The translations under genes and the position numbers were made by a program. Source: a virus. From it: DNA of 64,000 nt. Shown piece after piece: positions 23,991-31,503 of this stretch (its first letter is position 1; the number at the start of each line of letters is the position of its first letter). The stretch is from positions 1 through 64,000 of IMG/VR virus record IMGVR_UViG_3300050821_004765; one strand, given 5' to 3'. The notes beneath the pieces are model-generated. The model was given only the letters and a program-made list of their open reading frames with translations. It ran no database searches and was not told where the DNA came from.

Positions 23991-24215
23991 TCAACCTAGA
24001 TGGCCATAGAAGTAGCCGCACCAAAAGTGCGCAAAACACTTTTGTTCATCTGTGAGCTTTTCTGACTCAAAGATAATTTGCTGCGCTTTACTAGTGGCAT
24101 TAGCATTGCCACTTGGGTACCGAACTACTTCTTCTTCGGTGTAGCGGTGGTAAATGACAATATCACCCCCAATATTTTGTACCAACCAGTCGCCGTCAGG
24201 CGGAAGTTGTGCCAT
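23991..24215 (-). CDS. hypothetical protein, 74 aa
   Basis: Not recognised. I choose the ATG with AAGGAG upstream (MAQLPPDGDWLVQNIGGDIV); a longer form would begin inside the neighbour. Contains aromatic and Cys residues near the end (CFAHFWCGYFYGHLG). Confidence 0.55.
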   Translation of the reverse strand: MAQLPPDGDWLVQNIGGDIVIYHRYTEEEVVRYPSGNANATSKAQQIIFESEKLTDEQKCFAHFWCGYFYGHLG

Positions 24216-24516
24216 TAGTCTGCTCCTTGCTGAATGGGTTGGTGAATAAGATGTCATCTATGTGGACAAACTGGCGCCACTGTAGGTGGTGTCTTGGCGG
24301 TGCTGCCCAGAGCAGCACTTGCATTTGGTCGCCGGCATCCCGGTGGAGATCTATTGCAGGAGCAATGTAATCTTCACCCGGTGCAATGCTGGCGGGGTAA
24401 TGCTCTGCTGAAAATACCACCCAACAATCTGGTTCTGGTTCAGGGAGACTGCCCGCCAAGGTCATCATATTGCCAATAGTTGGCATTGCTGGCTTACTAG
24501 TTGTCAATCCGGCCAC
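24196..24516 (-). CDS. hypothetical protein, 106 aa
   Basis: Not recognised. GTG start with AAAGGAG upstream, overlapping the upstream gene by 13 bases. Pro-rich with acidic patches (LPEPEPDCWVVFSAEHYPA). No motif found. Confidence 0.55.
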   Translation of the reverse strand: MAGLTTSKPAMPTIGNMMTLAGSLPEPEPDCWVVFSAEHYPASIAPGEDYIAPAIDLHRDAGDQMQVLLWAAPPRHHLQWRQFVHIDDILFTNPFSKEQTNGTTSA

Positions 24517-24845
24517 ACTCCTTTCTGGAAGTGTTGTTCGTCAAATTCGTCAGTTAGCACCCAAACCATTTTTGGGGTAAGGTGTGTTGCACCAGTAGCC
24601 TGTACCCATTCTGGTCGAACATTACGCTGTACTGTTTTGCCGTCACAGATGTATTCAAATGCCGGAGCTAACAATCGACCAAGGATCCAAATGTGCGGAG
24701 AAAACCAGCATACTTTCCATGGGTATCCTTCTGGTATACCGGCAGTGAGGTCACAATAATTACAGGTAGACACCTCATAGTTTGGGTCGATAGTTGCGCG
24801 AATCGACTCAATTATCTTTGCAGTTTCTTCCTTAGTTCGCGGCAT
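24504..24845 (-). CDS. hypothetical protein, 113 aa, probably leaderless
   Basis: I place the start at the ATG giving MPRTKEETAKIIESI, because it lies six bases after the -10 of promoter P6; an upstream ATG lies on the far side of that promoter and would not be in the transcript. A CNYC pair near residue 33 and aromatic residues after it suggest a small metal-binding or beta fold. Function unknown. Confidence 0.6.
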   Translation of the reverse strand: MPRTKEETAKIIESIRATIDPNYEVSTCNYCDLTAGIPEGYPWKVCWFSPHIWILGRLLAPAFEYICDGKTVQRNVRPEWVQATGATHLTPKMVWVLTDEFDEQHFQKGVWPD

Positions 24846-24851
24846 ACGCTT

Positions 24852-24880
24852 AGTATACTCCACCATTCTAGTTTAGACTA
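24852..24880 (-). promoter_or_regulatory. promoter P6 (leaderless start)
   Basis: On the minus strand, TAGTCT, 17 bases, TATACT. The downstream ATG is six bases after the -10, as at P2 and at the start of the structural operon. Confidence 0.65.
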
Positions 24881-24911
24881 TAGGTCGAAATATGGGTTTG
24901 CAAACCAGTCT

Positions 24912-25391
24912 TCATCCACCGACTTTGAGGAGGTCGAACAGGTAGTTTCCTGTGAATCTGGTGAAACGTCGGATACGCTGCTTGAGGATGCCTCTGATGC
25001 TTGGGGTTGCATCCCAAAAAGTGATTCCAGTGATTGTTTCACGCCCATGTGGTATTGCTCCTATATTGTTGAGATTGCCCCAGTCTGCTAGCGGATCTGG
25101 CTCTTGTTGCGGTTGAATAGCCCAATTTGGTGGCTTTGGCACTTCTTCTATTGGGTCTTGGTAGCTTTCTGCTACTGAATCTGACATGCTGAAATTCCTT
25201 GCTTTCATAGTTGCTGCTTGATATTGTGGCATACCTTTATGTAATTTTGCATATATTGAATTTGCCGGTACAGTAAAATTCATTTTATCTGGGTACTGGT
25301 CGAGGGTGTGTGGCTCTTGTCGCGTTAAATGTGTTCGCATATGGTCGCGTAATGGGCTATCATCTGTGTTATATTTGGGATATTTAGCCAT
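24912..25391 (-). CDS. hypothetical basic protein, 159 aa
   Basis: Not recognised. Pro/Gln-rich middle (PKPPNWAIQPQQEPDPLADW) and a basic, aromatic C-terminus (LKQRIRRFTRFTGNYLFDL). Starts ATG one base into the upstream stop. It looks partly disordered. Confidence 0.6.
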   Translation of the reverse strand: MAKYPKYNTDDSPLRDHMRTHLTRQEPHTLDQYPDKMNFTVPANSIYAKLHKGMPQYQAATMKARNFSMSDSVAESYQDPIEEVPKPPNWAIQPQQEPDPLADWGNLNNIGAIPHGRETITGITFWDATPSIRGILKQRIRRFTRFTGNYLFDLLKVGG

Positions 25392-25588
25392 TAGACCGCA
25401 CCACCGGCAAGGGATTCGAGGCTCGCGCTGATCCGATCCAGCCGTTTCACATCACAGTCGGGGCACCAATACGGACCCCACAATGTGCCAGCGGGTTCTC
25501 CGCAATCCAAACAGTTGTGCCCGGAGGATTTCTGACAGACGTGACCCTCTGTACCCCAGCAATTCGGGTGGCTTCTCGACTCGCTCAT
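25391..25588 (-). CDS. zinc-ribbon micro-protein, 65 aa
   Basis: Cys pairs CLDC and CPDC spaced by 14 residues, with an earlier Cys/His set (HPNCWGTEGHVC), predict one or two zinc sites. C-terminal helix (VKRLDRISASLESLAGG). Overlaps the paralogue gene upstream by four bases. This is one of a run of tiny zinc proteins. Confidence 0.65.
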   Translation of the reverse strand: MSESRSHPNCWGTEGHVCQKSSGHNCLDCGEPAGTLWGPYWCPDCDVKRLDRISASLESLAGGAV

Positions 25589-25818
25589 TGGTTGCCATTC
25601 AGGTCGTCGTCGGAGTAGATCAACGGGGCAAGTTGGGCGAGCAGCAGCGGATTAACGCCGCCCTGTCCCGCAACCCACTTCTGTGTCTCTCGCTCGTACC
25701 ACTCCCGGATCGGCTTGGCCATTTCACGGGCGGCAGGTAATGCAACGTCATATTCCTTGCCATCATTCGGGCATTGCGCCCATGCACGTTTCACCGCTTC
25801 GACGGCAGGATCACTCAT
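25585..25818 (-). CDS. hypothetical helical protein, 77 aa (paralogue of 23,439 gene)
   Basis: It starts MSDPAVEAVKRAWAQC and contains AAREMAKPIREWYER and LAQLAPLIYSDDDL, aligning with the 79-residue protein at 23,439. The type is common in mycobacteriophage early regions. It couples as ATGA to the gene upstream. Function unknown. Confidence 0.68.
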   Translation of the reverse strand: MSDPAVEAVKRAWAQCPNDGKEYDVALPAAREMAKPIREWYERETQKWVAGQGGVNPLLLAQLAPLIYSDDDLNGNQ

Positions 25819-25976
25819 TGCATACCCTTCCGATAGCTGTTGGCTTTACAGCAGCAAACCTGGTTACCGTCATTGTCTTCGAGTGGCCACTCGCCCGCCT
25901 CGTAATCACCCATGCAGCTAAAGCAGCAATGCCCTTCATGCTGCGGCGCTTCGACGGCAGGATCACGCCCGGTCAT
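25815..25976 (-). CDS. Cys-rich zinc micro-protein, 53 aa
   Basis: Two cysteine sets, HCCFSC and CCC, flank an acidic segment (EWPLEDNDGNQV), suggesting a zinc knuckle. It starts ATG overlapping the upstream stop and ends overlapping the next start, both as ATGA, so it fits exactly between two genes. Confidence 0.65.
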   Translation of the reverse strand: MTGRDPAVEAPQHEGHCCFSCMGDYEAGEWPLEDNDGNQVCCCKANSYRKGMQ

Positions 25977-26140
25977 TGTTCAACCCTAATGTTGGGCACC
26001 AGTACATCCAATGGCTTGCCCTTGCGCGAAGCGCAATCAGGATCATCATGGCCCCCATAACACACCTCATGACACAGGCAATGGCAAAAGATTCCTGTGC
26101 AAGTTGGTGTGCCTGATCTATTGCCGCGTCGTTTGGTCAT
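25973..26140 (-). CDS. Cys/His-rich zinc micro-protein, 55 aa
   Basis: The sequence TCTGIFCHCLCHEVCYGGHD has five cysteines and two histidines in 20 residues, more than one zinc site needs. Basic N-terminus (MTKRRGNRSG). Exact ATGA coupling on both sides supports it. Role unknown; compact Cys/His clusters in phages often inhibit or recruit host proteins, but that is a general remark. Confidence 0.65.
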   Translation of the reverse strand: MTKRRGNRSGTPTCTGIFCHCLCHEVCYGGHDDPDCASRKGKPLDVLVPNIRVEQ

Positions 26141-26526
26141 TCTTCTTCCTTTGGCTCTTCAAAGACAAAATTACCGGCGTGAATGTGTGGTGCGTCCGGG
26201 TGACCTGGCACTTCACAGGTAGCACTATCTGTTTCATCAATTAAGATGGGATAATGCTCAAGTAGATACTTAGCTAAAATATTCATGGTTTTGGATGGCG
26301 CTACAACTGAATTGCAATGGTATGCTGCATTATGCAACTCCATTGCTAGTTCTTTAAAACGCTTGTATTGCCTATCTTTTGCAGCTTCCTCTTTTTCAAG
26401 AGTTTCTGCAGCGTTACTTAGTTGGGCTATCACCCAACGCCGCGCATTAGCCCAATCACCTGTTGTTGTAAACTCCTTTACTATTTCGGCTGCTTTGCGC
26501 AAGTCTTGCGGGGTGTATTCAGGCAT
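26137..26526 (-). CDS. hypothetical helical protein, 129 aa
   Basis: Not recognised. Helical for about 90 residues (LRKAAEIVKEFTTTGDW, AAETLEKEEAAKDRQYKRF), then a His-containing acidic tail (CEVPGHPDAPHIH). The start chosen (MPEYTPQDL) has AGAGGA upstream; an ATG eight codons earlier is in frame. Confidence 0.6.
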   Translation of the reverse strand: MPEYTPQDLRKAAEIVKEFTTTGDWANARRWVIAQLSNAAETLEKEEAAKDRQYKRFKELAMELHNAAYHCNSVVAPSKTMNILAKYLLEHYPILIDETDSATCEVPGHPDAPHIHAGNFVFEEPKEEE

Positions 26527-26707
26527 TGCTTGGTCCTCTGTAGATTTCATGGTGTGTAGCTATGCACCAATCTTGGTGTGGGTCATTATCGCAGATTGGG
26601 CCAGAATCATTGATGTGAATATGCGGGACTCTTACTTCACAACGTTTACAATCTGTTGCGGCCTCTACTTTTGGGCCATTAACAAATTCATATTGAAATT
26701 TAGGCAT
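26519..26707 (-). CDS. Cys/His-rich small protein, 62 aa
   Basis: A CKRC pair, HIHIND, CDNDPHQDWC and HHE suggest metal binding. Starts MPKFQYEFVNG, overlapping the upstream stop by eight bases. The phrase PHIH recurs in the tail of the next protein, which hints that the two bind the same kind of ligand or metal. Confidence 0.58.
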   Translation of the reverse strand: MPKFQYEFVNGPKVEAATDCKRCEVRVPHIHINDSGPICDNDPHQDWCIATHHEIYRGPSNA

Positions 26708-27458
26708 CGTGCTCCACATTGAATTTCTCAGTGGCTATCATGTAGCCTGTGATATAGTTGACAGGCTGGCGGCTGCTGACAGACTCACAAACCACGAACC
26801 CCGCGGAGGGGTCAATGACTTGCCAAAGGCACTTGTCTGTATTGTAGGTTAGCAAGAGCGCCTCAGTGCCTTGGATAATGTCATCCAGTTCGCCTTTGCC
26901 TAGCATAGGGCATTTGTAGCTTTCATGTGGCGGCCCACCGTCAACCAACTCCTGGGCGGGGTAATAAATTGTCACGAGGCCTGCTTTCTGGTCTTGTTGT
27001 AGCTCATAAAGAACTGTATGAAGGCGGTATGCTAAGCGCTTTAGTTTGTCCTTGCGGGTTTGCTCTTGGCGGTAGGTGTTAGTTGCTGGTGGCGTGTAGC
27101 TATTTGCTAGCTTTTGCTGGTGCACTTTATTGTGATGTTCGTGACGATCCTTGAGAAATTGCCGCCGAATTGGGCTGATAGCGTCGCTGCCTTCTACTAC
27201 AAAACGTTGACCTAACCCTTCACCCAACCTACAGCGATAATTAGAGAAATGCACCAAGCACAGGTTGGCCCAAACTTGGGTACCAGAGGTAGCAGTGGGT
27301 GGCGCTACCGGTGGAGGGATCTTGGCAAATGCATATGCCAAGACGTGCTTGCCAGTAAACAAACAGTAGTCACAGTTAGGTAGCGCAGGAACTTGTAGCT
27401 CGCTGTGGTCTTTTTTGCTGTAGCTACTTGGGTCTGTGCTTTTGCGTTCTAGTGACAT
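26700..27458 (-). CDS. zinc-motif phage protein, 252 aa
   Basis: The N-terminal part has PALPNCDYCLFTGKHVLAYA and then WANLCLVHF with GLGQRFVVEG. This resembles a family of actinophage proteins with a CxxC-xn-C-x-x-HF zinc ribbon followed by LGxGLGQR. The C-terminal 150 residues are alpha/beta and unrecognised. The ATG chosen follows a 34-residue membrane-peptide gene and overlaps it by ten bases. Confidence 0.6.
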   Translation of the reverse strand: MSLERKSTDPSSYSKKDHSELQVPALPNCDYCLFTGKHVLAYAFAKIPPPVAPPTATSGTQVWANLCLVHFSNYRCRLGEGLGQRFVVEGSDAISPIRRQFLKDRHEHHNKVHQQKLANSYTPPATNTYRQEQTRKDKLKRLAYRLHTVLYELQQDQKAGLVTIYYPAQELVDGGPPHESYKCPMLGKGELDDIIQGTEALLLTYNTDKCLWQVIDPSAGFVVCESVSSRQPVNYITGYMIATEKFNVEHDA

Positions 27459-27553
27459 TGGTGACCGTACACAGACATGATGGATACTGCTGCGACTATG
27501 CTTAGTCCGAATACCATAACCATTATCATGTACCACTTTAAAAACGGACTCAC
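27449..27553 (-). CDS. single-span membrane micro-protein, 34 aa
   Basis: GTG start with AGGAGG five bases upstream, the strongest ribosome-binding site in this arm. The protein is one hydrophobic span (WYMIMVMVFGLSIVAAVSIM) ending in a short His/Cys tail. Its start overlaps the preceding micro-gene as GTGA and its end overlaps the zinc-motif gene. Confidence 0.65.
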   Translation of the reverse strand: MSPFLKWYMIMVMVFGLSIVAAVSIMSVYGHQCH

Positions 27554-27633
27554 ATGTACCTCCTGTAGAAGTAGCCCACACAAAGTGATGCTACGGTGAA
27601 TACCATTAGTGCTCTAGTGGCGATGGCGTCCAT
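27550..27633 (-). CDS. membrane micro-protein, 27 aa
   Basis: It starts MDAIATRALMVFTVASLCVG and ends with a basic, aromatic tail, a short possible membrane span. It begins inside the end of the hydrolase gene and ends overlapping the next micro-gene, and its last codons supply the AGGAGG for that gene. Confidence 0.5.
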   Translation of the reverse strand: MDAIATRALMVFTVASLCVGYFYRRYM

Positions 27634-28543
27634 TGGTGTGCCCCACAGTCTTTGCTTTTTGGGTGAGTTGTTTAGTTGCTATCTTGCTGGTTGTTTTGTT
27701 AGCGGCCAGCGGTACTGCTGTTGTGATAGGGGCCACCTTCTTGCTGTAGGCGCTATCAATGACCGGCTTAAGCAGCTTGTTGAGACCGTTAGTAATCTGT
27801 GCCGGCAGGAACTTTTGCAATGCGCTAACCAACGGCAATGTTGGGGTGGGCACCATGTAGGTTGTGGTAACCCCGCCAAGTTTGTTGGTACTGGTTGTGA
27901 TATCTGCCTTTGGAATTTGGCTGATGTCTTGTGTGATGACGGTCGTGTGCACAGTAGCCGCACCAATAAGCGCGTTGGCAACCGCAAGTAGATAGCCAGG
28001 GCTCAGCGGGTTATTTGGGAAGTCTGCTAAGCCGTCATACTGCTTGACATAGAGGCTAAGGTTGTAGGGGGTCACCGGTGTAGCGAGCGGTGTGTAGTTG
28101 AGCACTGGGATAAACTTACCAATGAATGGCGTGAGCATACCAGTACCGCGCTCTTCATCTTCGATTTCGACAAACTGAACTTGGCTTTTGGGAATGCCAG
28201 CCTTCATGTCATTGACCATAATCTGGTCTGTAACCAATGTGCCCTCGCTGATGCTGAGAATAGTTAGGGTTTTGTATGTAGCGTTCGGGTTCCCGACGTT
28301 AGCGCTAAGCCACGCCGATTGTAGCGCTGTCACGTCGGCTACGCCGGTCTGTACGCTCGGCCCTAGGGTAGTCGTCCCCTCGAACGGCGCCAAGCTCGCG
28401 TCGTACGCCGCACGCTCGGTAATACCGGGTTGGTAGGCGTAATTGAAGAAGTCACCAGTTGCTACGCCGTAAGTAGTTGGCTGCGCACTAGCGCCCAGCA
28501 CGAGAATTGTACTGACCAGTGTTTGGGTAATTGGATCTGCCAT
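27614..28543 (-). CDS. PE-PPE-domain-like serine hydrolase, 309 aa
   Basis: The order of segments matches the mycobacterial PE-PPE domain (an alpha/beta hydrolase of the cutinase-like group): LTILSISEGTLVTDQ as the nucleophile elbow (S-x-S-x-G), VQFVEIEDEERGTGML, FIPVLNYTPL, then VKQYDGLADFPNNPLSPGYL and LIGAATVHTT. In the host these enzymes are surface esterases. The N-terminal region has a weak hydrophobic stretch but no clear signal peptide. The C-terminal 60 residues are basic. It sits beside membrane micro-proteins and a secreted protein, so an envelope role (entry, lysis or exclusion) is plausible but unproven. One stretch of 150 bases inside is CpG-rich. Confidence 0.72.
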   Translation of the reverse strand: MADPITQTLVSTILVLGASAQPTTYGVATGDFFNYAYQPGITERAAYDASLAPFEGTTTLGPSVQTGVADVTALQSAWLSANVGNPNATYKTLTILSISEGTLVTDQIMVNDMKAGIPKSQVQFVEIEDEERGTGMLTPFIGKFIPVLNYTPLATPVTPYNLSLYVKQYDGLADFPNNPLSPGYLLAVANALIGAATVHTTVITQDISQIPKADITTSTNKLGGVTTTYMVPTPTLPLVSALQKFLPAQITNGLNKLLKPVIDSAYSKKVAPITTAVPLAANKTTSKIATKQLTQKAKTVGHTNGRHRH

Positions 28544-28556
28544 TATTGGACCTTTG

Positions 28557-28661
28557 TTAGTAGTTTGCGACGTTGATGTAAGATATTGCTGACATTAGCA
28601 AGAACAAAAGAACTGATGTAACTGCAAATGCGATAAGAAATACTTTCCAGAATTCATTCAT
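28557..28661 (-). CDS. single-span membrane micro-protein, 34 aa
   Basis: It starts MNEFWKVFLIAFAVTSVLLF and continues hydrophobic to residue 27, a single span with a short polar end. The ATG overlaps the upstream stop as ATGA. It ends 13 bases before the hydrolase start and shares its mRNA. Confidence 0.65.
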   Translation of the reverse strand: MNEFWKVFLIAFAVTSVLLFLLMSAISYINVANY

Positions 28662-28909
28662 CTGCCCGCCAATCTTGCTCGTTCAGTAGTACATGGCCAC
28701 ACGGTACCGCACTCTAAACACAATGGAAAGAAAAAGCCATGGTCTATTTGGTGGATTGCCCGCATATTTGCTAACTGCCGGTACATTGATTCGACTTCAT
28801 CTGCATGTACAATAATAACTTTGTGATCTTTTTCATCTAAAAGTTCCATACCCATAAATGTAATTTTATCGCCACAAGGCTGAAGTTTTGTACCGCTAAG
28901 GTCTGTCAT
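28658..28909 (-). CDS. hypothetical zinc-motif protein, 83 aa
   Basis: Not recognised. One Cys set near the end (PLCLECGTVWPC) suggests a zinc ribbon. The first half is alpha/beta (HKVIIVHADEVESMYRQLA). Coupled with the micro-gene downstream by ATGA. Confidence 0.6.
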   Translation of the reverse strand: MTDLSGTKLQPCGDKITFMGMELLDEKDHKVIIVHADEVESMYRQLANMRAIHQIDHGFFFPLCLECGTVWPCTTERARLAGR

Positions 28910-28912
28910 GAT

Positions 28913-29950
28913 TTAGCCAAACACAATCGTGTCGAAGAGGCCGAGTTGGACAATAGTGTCACAGACGCTGGAGTCGCTATCGCCGTCGGTACCATTGGTG
29001 AGGTCTTGAATGAGAAATTGGCGGTAGTACGCACTAAGGTGCATACCGAACCCATTCATGATAGGTGCAGTTCGAGTTTGCTTAGCTGCTTTAGCCTGCT
29101 CAGCTGCATCTGCGTGCAGTTGCTTGCTTTGGTCAAAGCTTTCTGGCAATACCCCGCCAAGCTCGTCTGGGTTGCAATCCTGGCTATGTGGCGGGTTACC
29201 CAAGCTATCACGCCCACCAAAGCACCATTCCCAGAACCGCATGATGCCTAGCTCAATGGTATCGATGGTAATTGCTAGTTGTAGCTGCTGTTTGCCATCC
29301 TGCATCTTGGCTTCGCCGCTGAGCAATGGGTGGTCTGCTGACAACCCAAAGTTGCTGAAGGTGTTGCGTGGGTACATTTGTGTTGTTGGGTTGGGGTCGT
29401 CGATGTCGCTGAGGTCTGGGTCTGGGTCTTCAGCGTCAACGACGATTGCCTTGAATGCGGCTAGCTCTGCCGTTTGGTCTGCAGGGTCGTCGTCATTGTA
29501 GCTGTAACCGGAGTTGTAGCCAGTTTTGTAGTCTAGCAGCTTGGCCCAGTAGTTGATACCACCTTCACAGGCAGTGGTGAACACATACTGCAGGAACTCT
29601 ACTCGTGCTGGAGTTCGGGGCATTACCACATTATCTAGCATAGTTGGGCGTTTTACCTTTCTGCGGAGTTGCCTGGTATAGTAATTGTTGGGGCCGAACG
29701 ACGGCTCTGGGATAGTAATTTCATGCAAGGGCAGTATGTTGTTGTGCGCAAGGAGGTTGGCAGGCAAGTCGTGGTGAATGTTAACAGAAAATTTGCATGT
29801 AGTACAAACGTAGTCGTTATGGGCTTGTCTAGGGTCTGCGGTCCAGGAAATATTGTTGGTGGCTCGGCCAGCATCTGCGCCGCGGTACCATATTGTACCA
29901 TTGGTATCCCTCCTGGCTGGGTAGAGCGTGGCGATGTCTAGTGGTGGCAT
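28913..29950 (-). CDS. conserved phage protein of unknown function, 345 aa
   Basis: Contains YVCTTC near residue 50, a FLQYVFTTACEGGINYWAKL segment, acidic Asp/Pro repeats (AEDPDPDLSDIDDPNP) and an end with IVQLGLFDTIVFG. The EGGINYWA phrase and the last helix occur in a family of phage proteins of unknown role as I remember them. I start it at the ATG two bases after the upstream stop (MPPLDIATLYPARR); a longer form would overlap that gene by 140 bases. Confidence 0.62.
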   Translation of the reverse strand: MPPLDIATLYPARRDTNGTIWYRGADAGRATNNISWTADPRQAHNDYVCTTCKFSVNIHHDLPANLLAHNNILPLHEITIPEPSFGPNNYYTRQLRRKVKRPTMLDNVVMPRTPARVEFLQYVFTTACEGGINYWAKLLDYKTGYNSGYSYNDDDPADQTAELAAFKAIVVDAEDPDPDLSDIDDPNPTTQMYPRNTFSNFGLSADHPLLSGEAKMQDGKQQLQLAITIDTIELGIMRFWEWCFGGRDSLGNPPHSQDCNPDELGGVLPESFDQSKQLHADAAEQAKAAKQTRTAPIMNGFGMHLSAYYRQFLIQDLTNGTDGDSDSSVCDTIVQLGLFDTIVFG

Positions 29951-29951
29951 G

Positions 29952-30215
29952 TTAAAGGTCTTGCCCAGCCGATATGCTGAGCACCAAGTGCCCAACAAAT
30001 CTACAGTTTGGCCAGCAACCATTTGGGCCCTCTGCGCAAGTGTGCATACCGTAGCTGACAATCTGCTTGCTGACACCGCAATCGCTGTCATAGCCGATCA
30101 CTATTGGTGTGTCAAATGGGTACTCTGCGTGAACCTCTGTTGGGTTTGTGCATAATGCACTAAGTAAGTCACCTAATGTGCTAGGTGTTTTATCTGGTTC
30201 TTGCTTTTCTGCCAT
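29952..30215 (-). CDS. hypothetical zinc-motif protein, 87 aa
   Basis: Not recognised. An alpha/beta N-terminal part (LGDLLSALCTNPTEVHAEYP) and a C-terminal Cys/His set (YGMHTCAEGPNGCWPNC). Starts one base into the upstream stop (TAATG). Confidence 0.6.
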   Translation of the reverse strand: MAEKQEPDKTPSTLGDLLSALCTNPTEVHAEYPFDTPIVIGYDSDCGVSKQIVSYGMHTCAEGPNGCWPNCRFVGHLVLSISAGQDL

Positions 30216-30595
30216 TAGTAGCGCACCACCTTATTCATATCATCGTCTGCTTTGTCGATCACCTTTGCACTTTCTGGGCAAAGGTATGTGGTTGCGTAAT
30301 ACCCCGCCTCAGCGGCTTCGTGTGGGCTATTGTATTTGCTAAGCAGCAACGTTGCTACCATATTCGCGCCAGCGTCGGTAGGGTTGTTTTGCAGAATGGC
30401 GCAAACCTGCGTGCCGATAATGTAGTCTTTGCTGCTTTGCTCCGCGGTATATGGGTTAGTTGGCGGTTCTGCAGTAAGTGGTGTCTGGGTATCTGTGCTG
30501 GTTGGGTCTGGGTGTGCAGTGGCGGGGTACATAGCCGCTGCTACAGCCGTGGCTGCCAGCGCTAGCAAGGTTTTGGCTGCAGTTTTGGTGGGCAT
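30215..30595 (-). CDS. secreted DUF732-like protein, 126 aa
   Basis: A clear signal peptide (KTAAKTLLALAATAVAAAMY, likely cut before PDPTST) is followed by a Thr/Pro linker. The globular part, with IGTQVCAILQNNPTDAGAN and TTYLCPESAKVID, is like the small secreted mycobacterial family DUF732, including the paired Cys residues. It would be exported by the infected cell. The start follows the TAATG coupling; an ATG two codons earlier is possible. Host-like secreted proteins are unusual in phage early regions and hint at an envelope function. Confidence 0.65.
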   Translation of the reverse strand: MPTKTAAKTLLALAATAVAAAMYPATAHPDPTSTDTQTPLTAEPPTNPYTAEQSSKDYIIGTQVCAILQNNPTDAGANMVATLLLSKYNSPHEAAEAGYYATTYLCPESAKVIDKADDDMNKVVRY

Positions 30596-31407
30596 TACCA
30601 TTTTTGTGTGCCTCCATGGAGTATGTTTTTGAGTTGTTCGTTGGTAAGTGCATTCGCTTTGGAGCGAATGCGCGCCACTTCTTCGAGTGTACGAAATGCC
30701 GGTGCTTTATCCTTTCGGTTCTTGGCATTTGGCAATACGTGCTTAACGGGCGCTTGTTTAGCATCTGGGTTGTCTGGGTTATTCAAGTTGATTTGGTCTT
30801 CTGGGCGCTTTGCTTCATATTCAGCAATAGCTTTTTCTACTTCTGGTATGGGATTAAACGCTAGGTTTGCAGCTGGGTGTAGCTGCTGTTCTGATTTCTT
30901 TTGCTGCTCACGTGCGAGCTGTTTTGCGCGCAATCTGAGGATTCTTTTTGCTTCTGGGCTTACTATTTGGTCTAGCCCAACGCTAGCATCCATGAGTGCT
31001 GCATGCCCTAAGCGCGCGGTCGAGCGTGCGTATGCGACTGCTTCTTTATGGCTGAGTCCAGTTGCCCGCATCTTGCGGTAGTACACAACGTGCTGTTTGA
31101 GTTTTGGATCTAACCCCGCCTGGAGTATGCGGTTGTACTCGTGACCTCTGGGGCGCAGGTGCGGTGGAAGCTTGGTGGGGGTGGCCTCTGTGATTGGCTG
31201 GGAGACTTTTTTGTCGCGCATATTTTGCGCGCGTTTGGCTTGGGCTCGCTGTAATTGTCGCTTACGGTGCGCTGCGGATGATGCTTTTGAACGGCGGTAA
31301 TGTGCCAAAGCGTCTTTGGAAAGTGGGTCTAACCCCAGCTCTCGCATACCTAAAAACTCGTCGCGCGTCTGGCCTGGCAGCCTTGGCGGTAGCTTTTCGT
31401 AGCCCAT
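30595..31407 (-). CDS. basic helical protein, 270 aa
   Basis: Not recognised. Rich in Lys, Arg, Ala and Gln, with two similar segments (MRELGLDPLSKDALAHYRRS and ILQAGLDPKLKQHVVYYRKM) that look like a repeated module of about 20 residues, 80 residues apart. A possible DNA- or RNA-binding protein. First gene after promoter P7, with AGGGGG upstream of the ATG. Confidence 0.65.
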   Translation of the reverse strand: MGYEKLPPRLPGQTRDEFLGMRELGLDPLSKDALAHYRRSKASSAAHRKRQLQRAQAKRAQNMRDKKVSQPITEATPTKLPPHLRPRGHEYNRILQAGLDPKLKQHVVYYRKMRATGLSHKEAVAYARSTARLGHAALMDASVGLDQIVSPEAKRILRLRAKQLAREQQKKSEQQLHPAANLAFNPIPEVEKAIAEYEAKRPEDQINLNNPDNPDAKQAPVKHVLPNAKNRKDKAPAFRTLEEVARIRSKANALTNEQLKNILHGGTQKW

Positions 31408-31474
31408 TTTACTGCCCCCTAACGGTTTGAAGAGTTGGAGTCGGGTGGCCTCGCGGTTTTTCGCTGAGGTCTTA

Positions 31475-31503
31475 AGTATACCTTGGCATAACCGAAAAGT
31501 AAA
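31475..31503 (-). promoter_or_regulatory. promoter P7
   Basis: On the minus strand, TTTACT, 17 bases, TATACT. The spacing equals that of the TAGACT family but the CGGAC motif is missing. The leader to the first gene is about 60 bases. Confidence 0.65.

Noticed and set aside
24878-24919. 13-codon ORF (VDEDWFANPYFDL) ending in promoter P6
   Set aside because: It looks protein-like and is coupled to the gene before it, but it is too short to support as a gene; it may be the remnant of a longer C-terminus.
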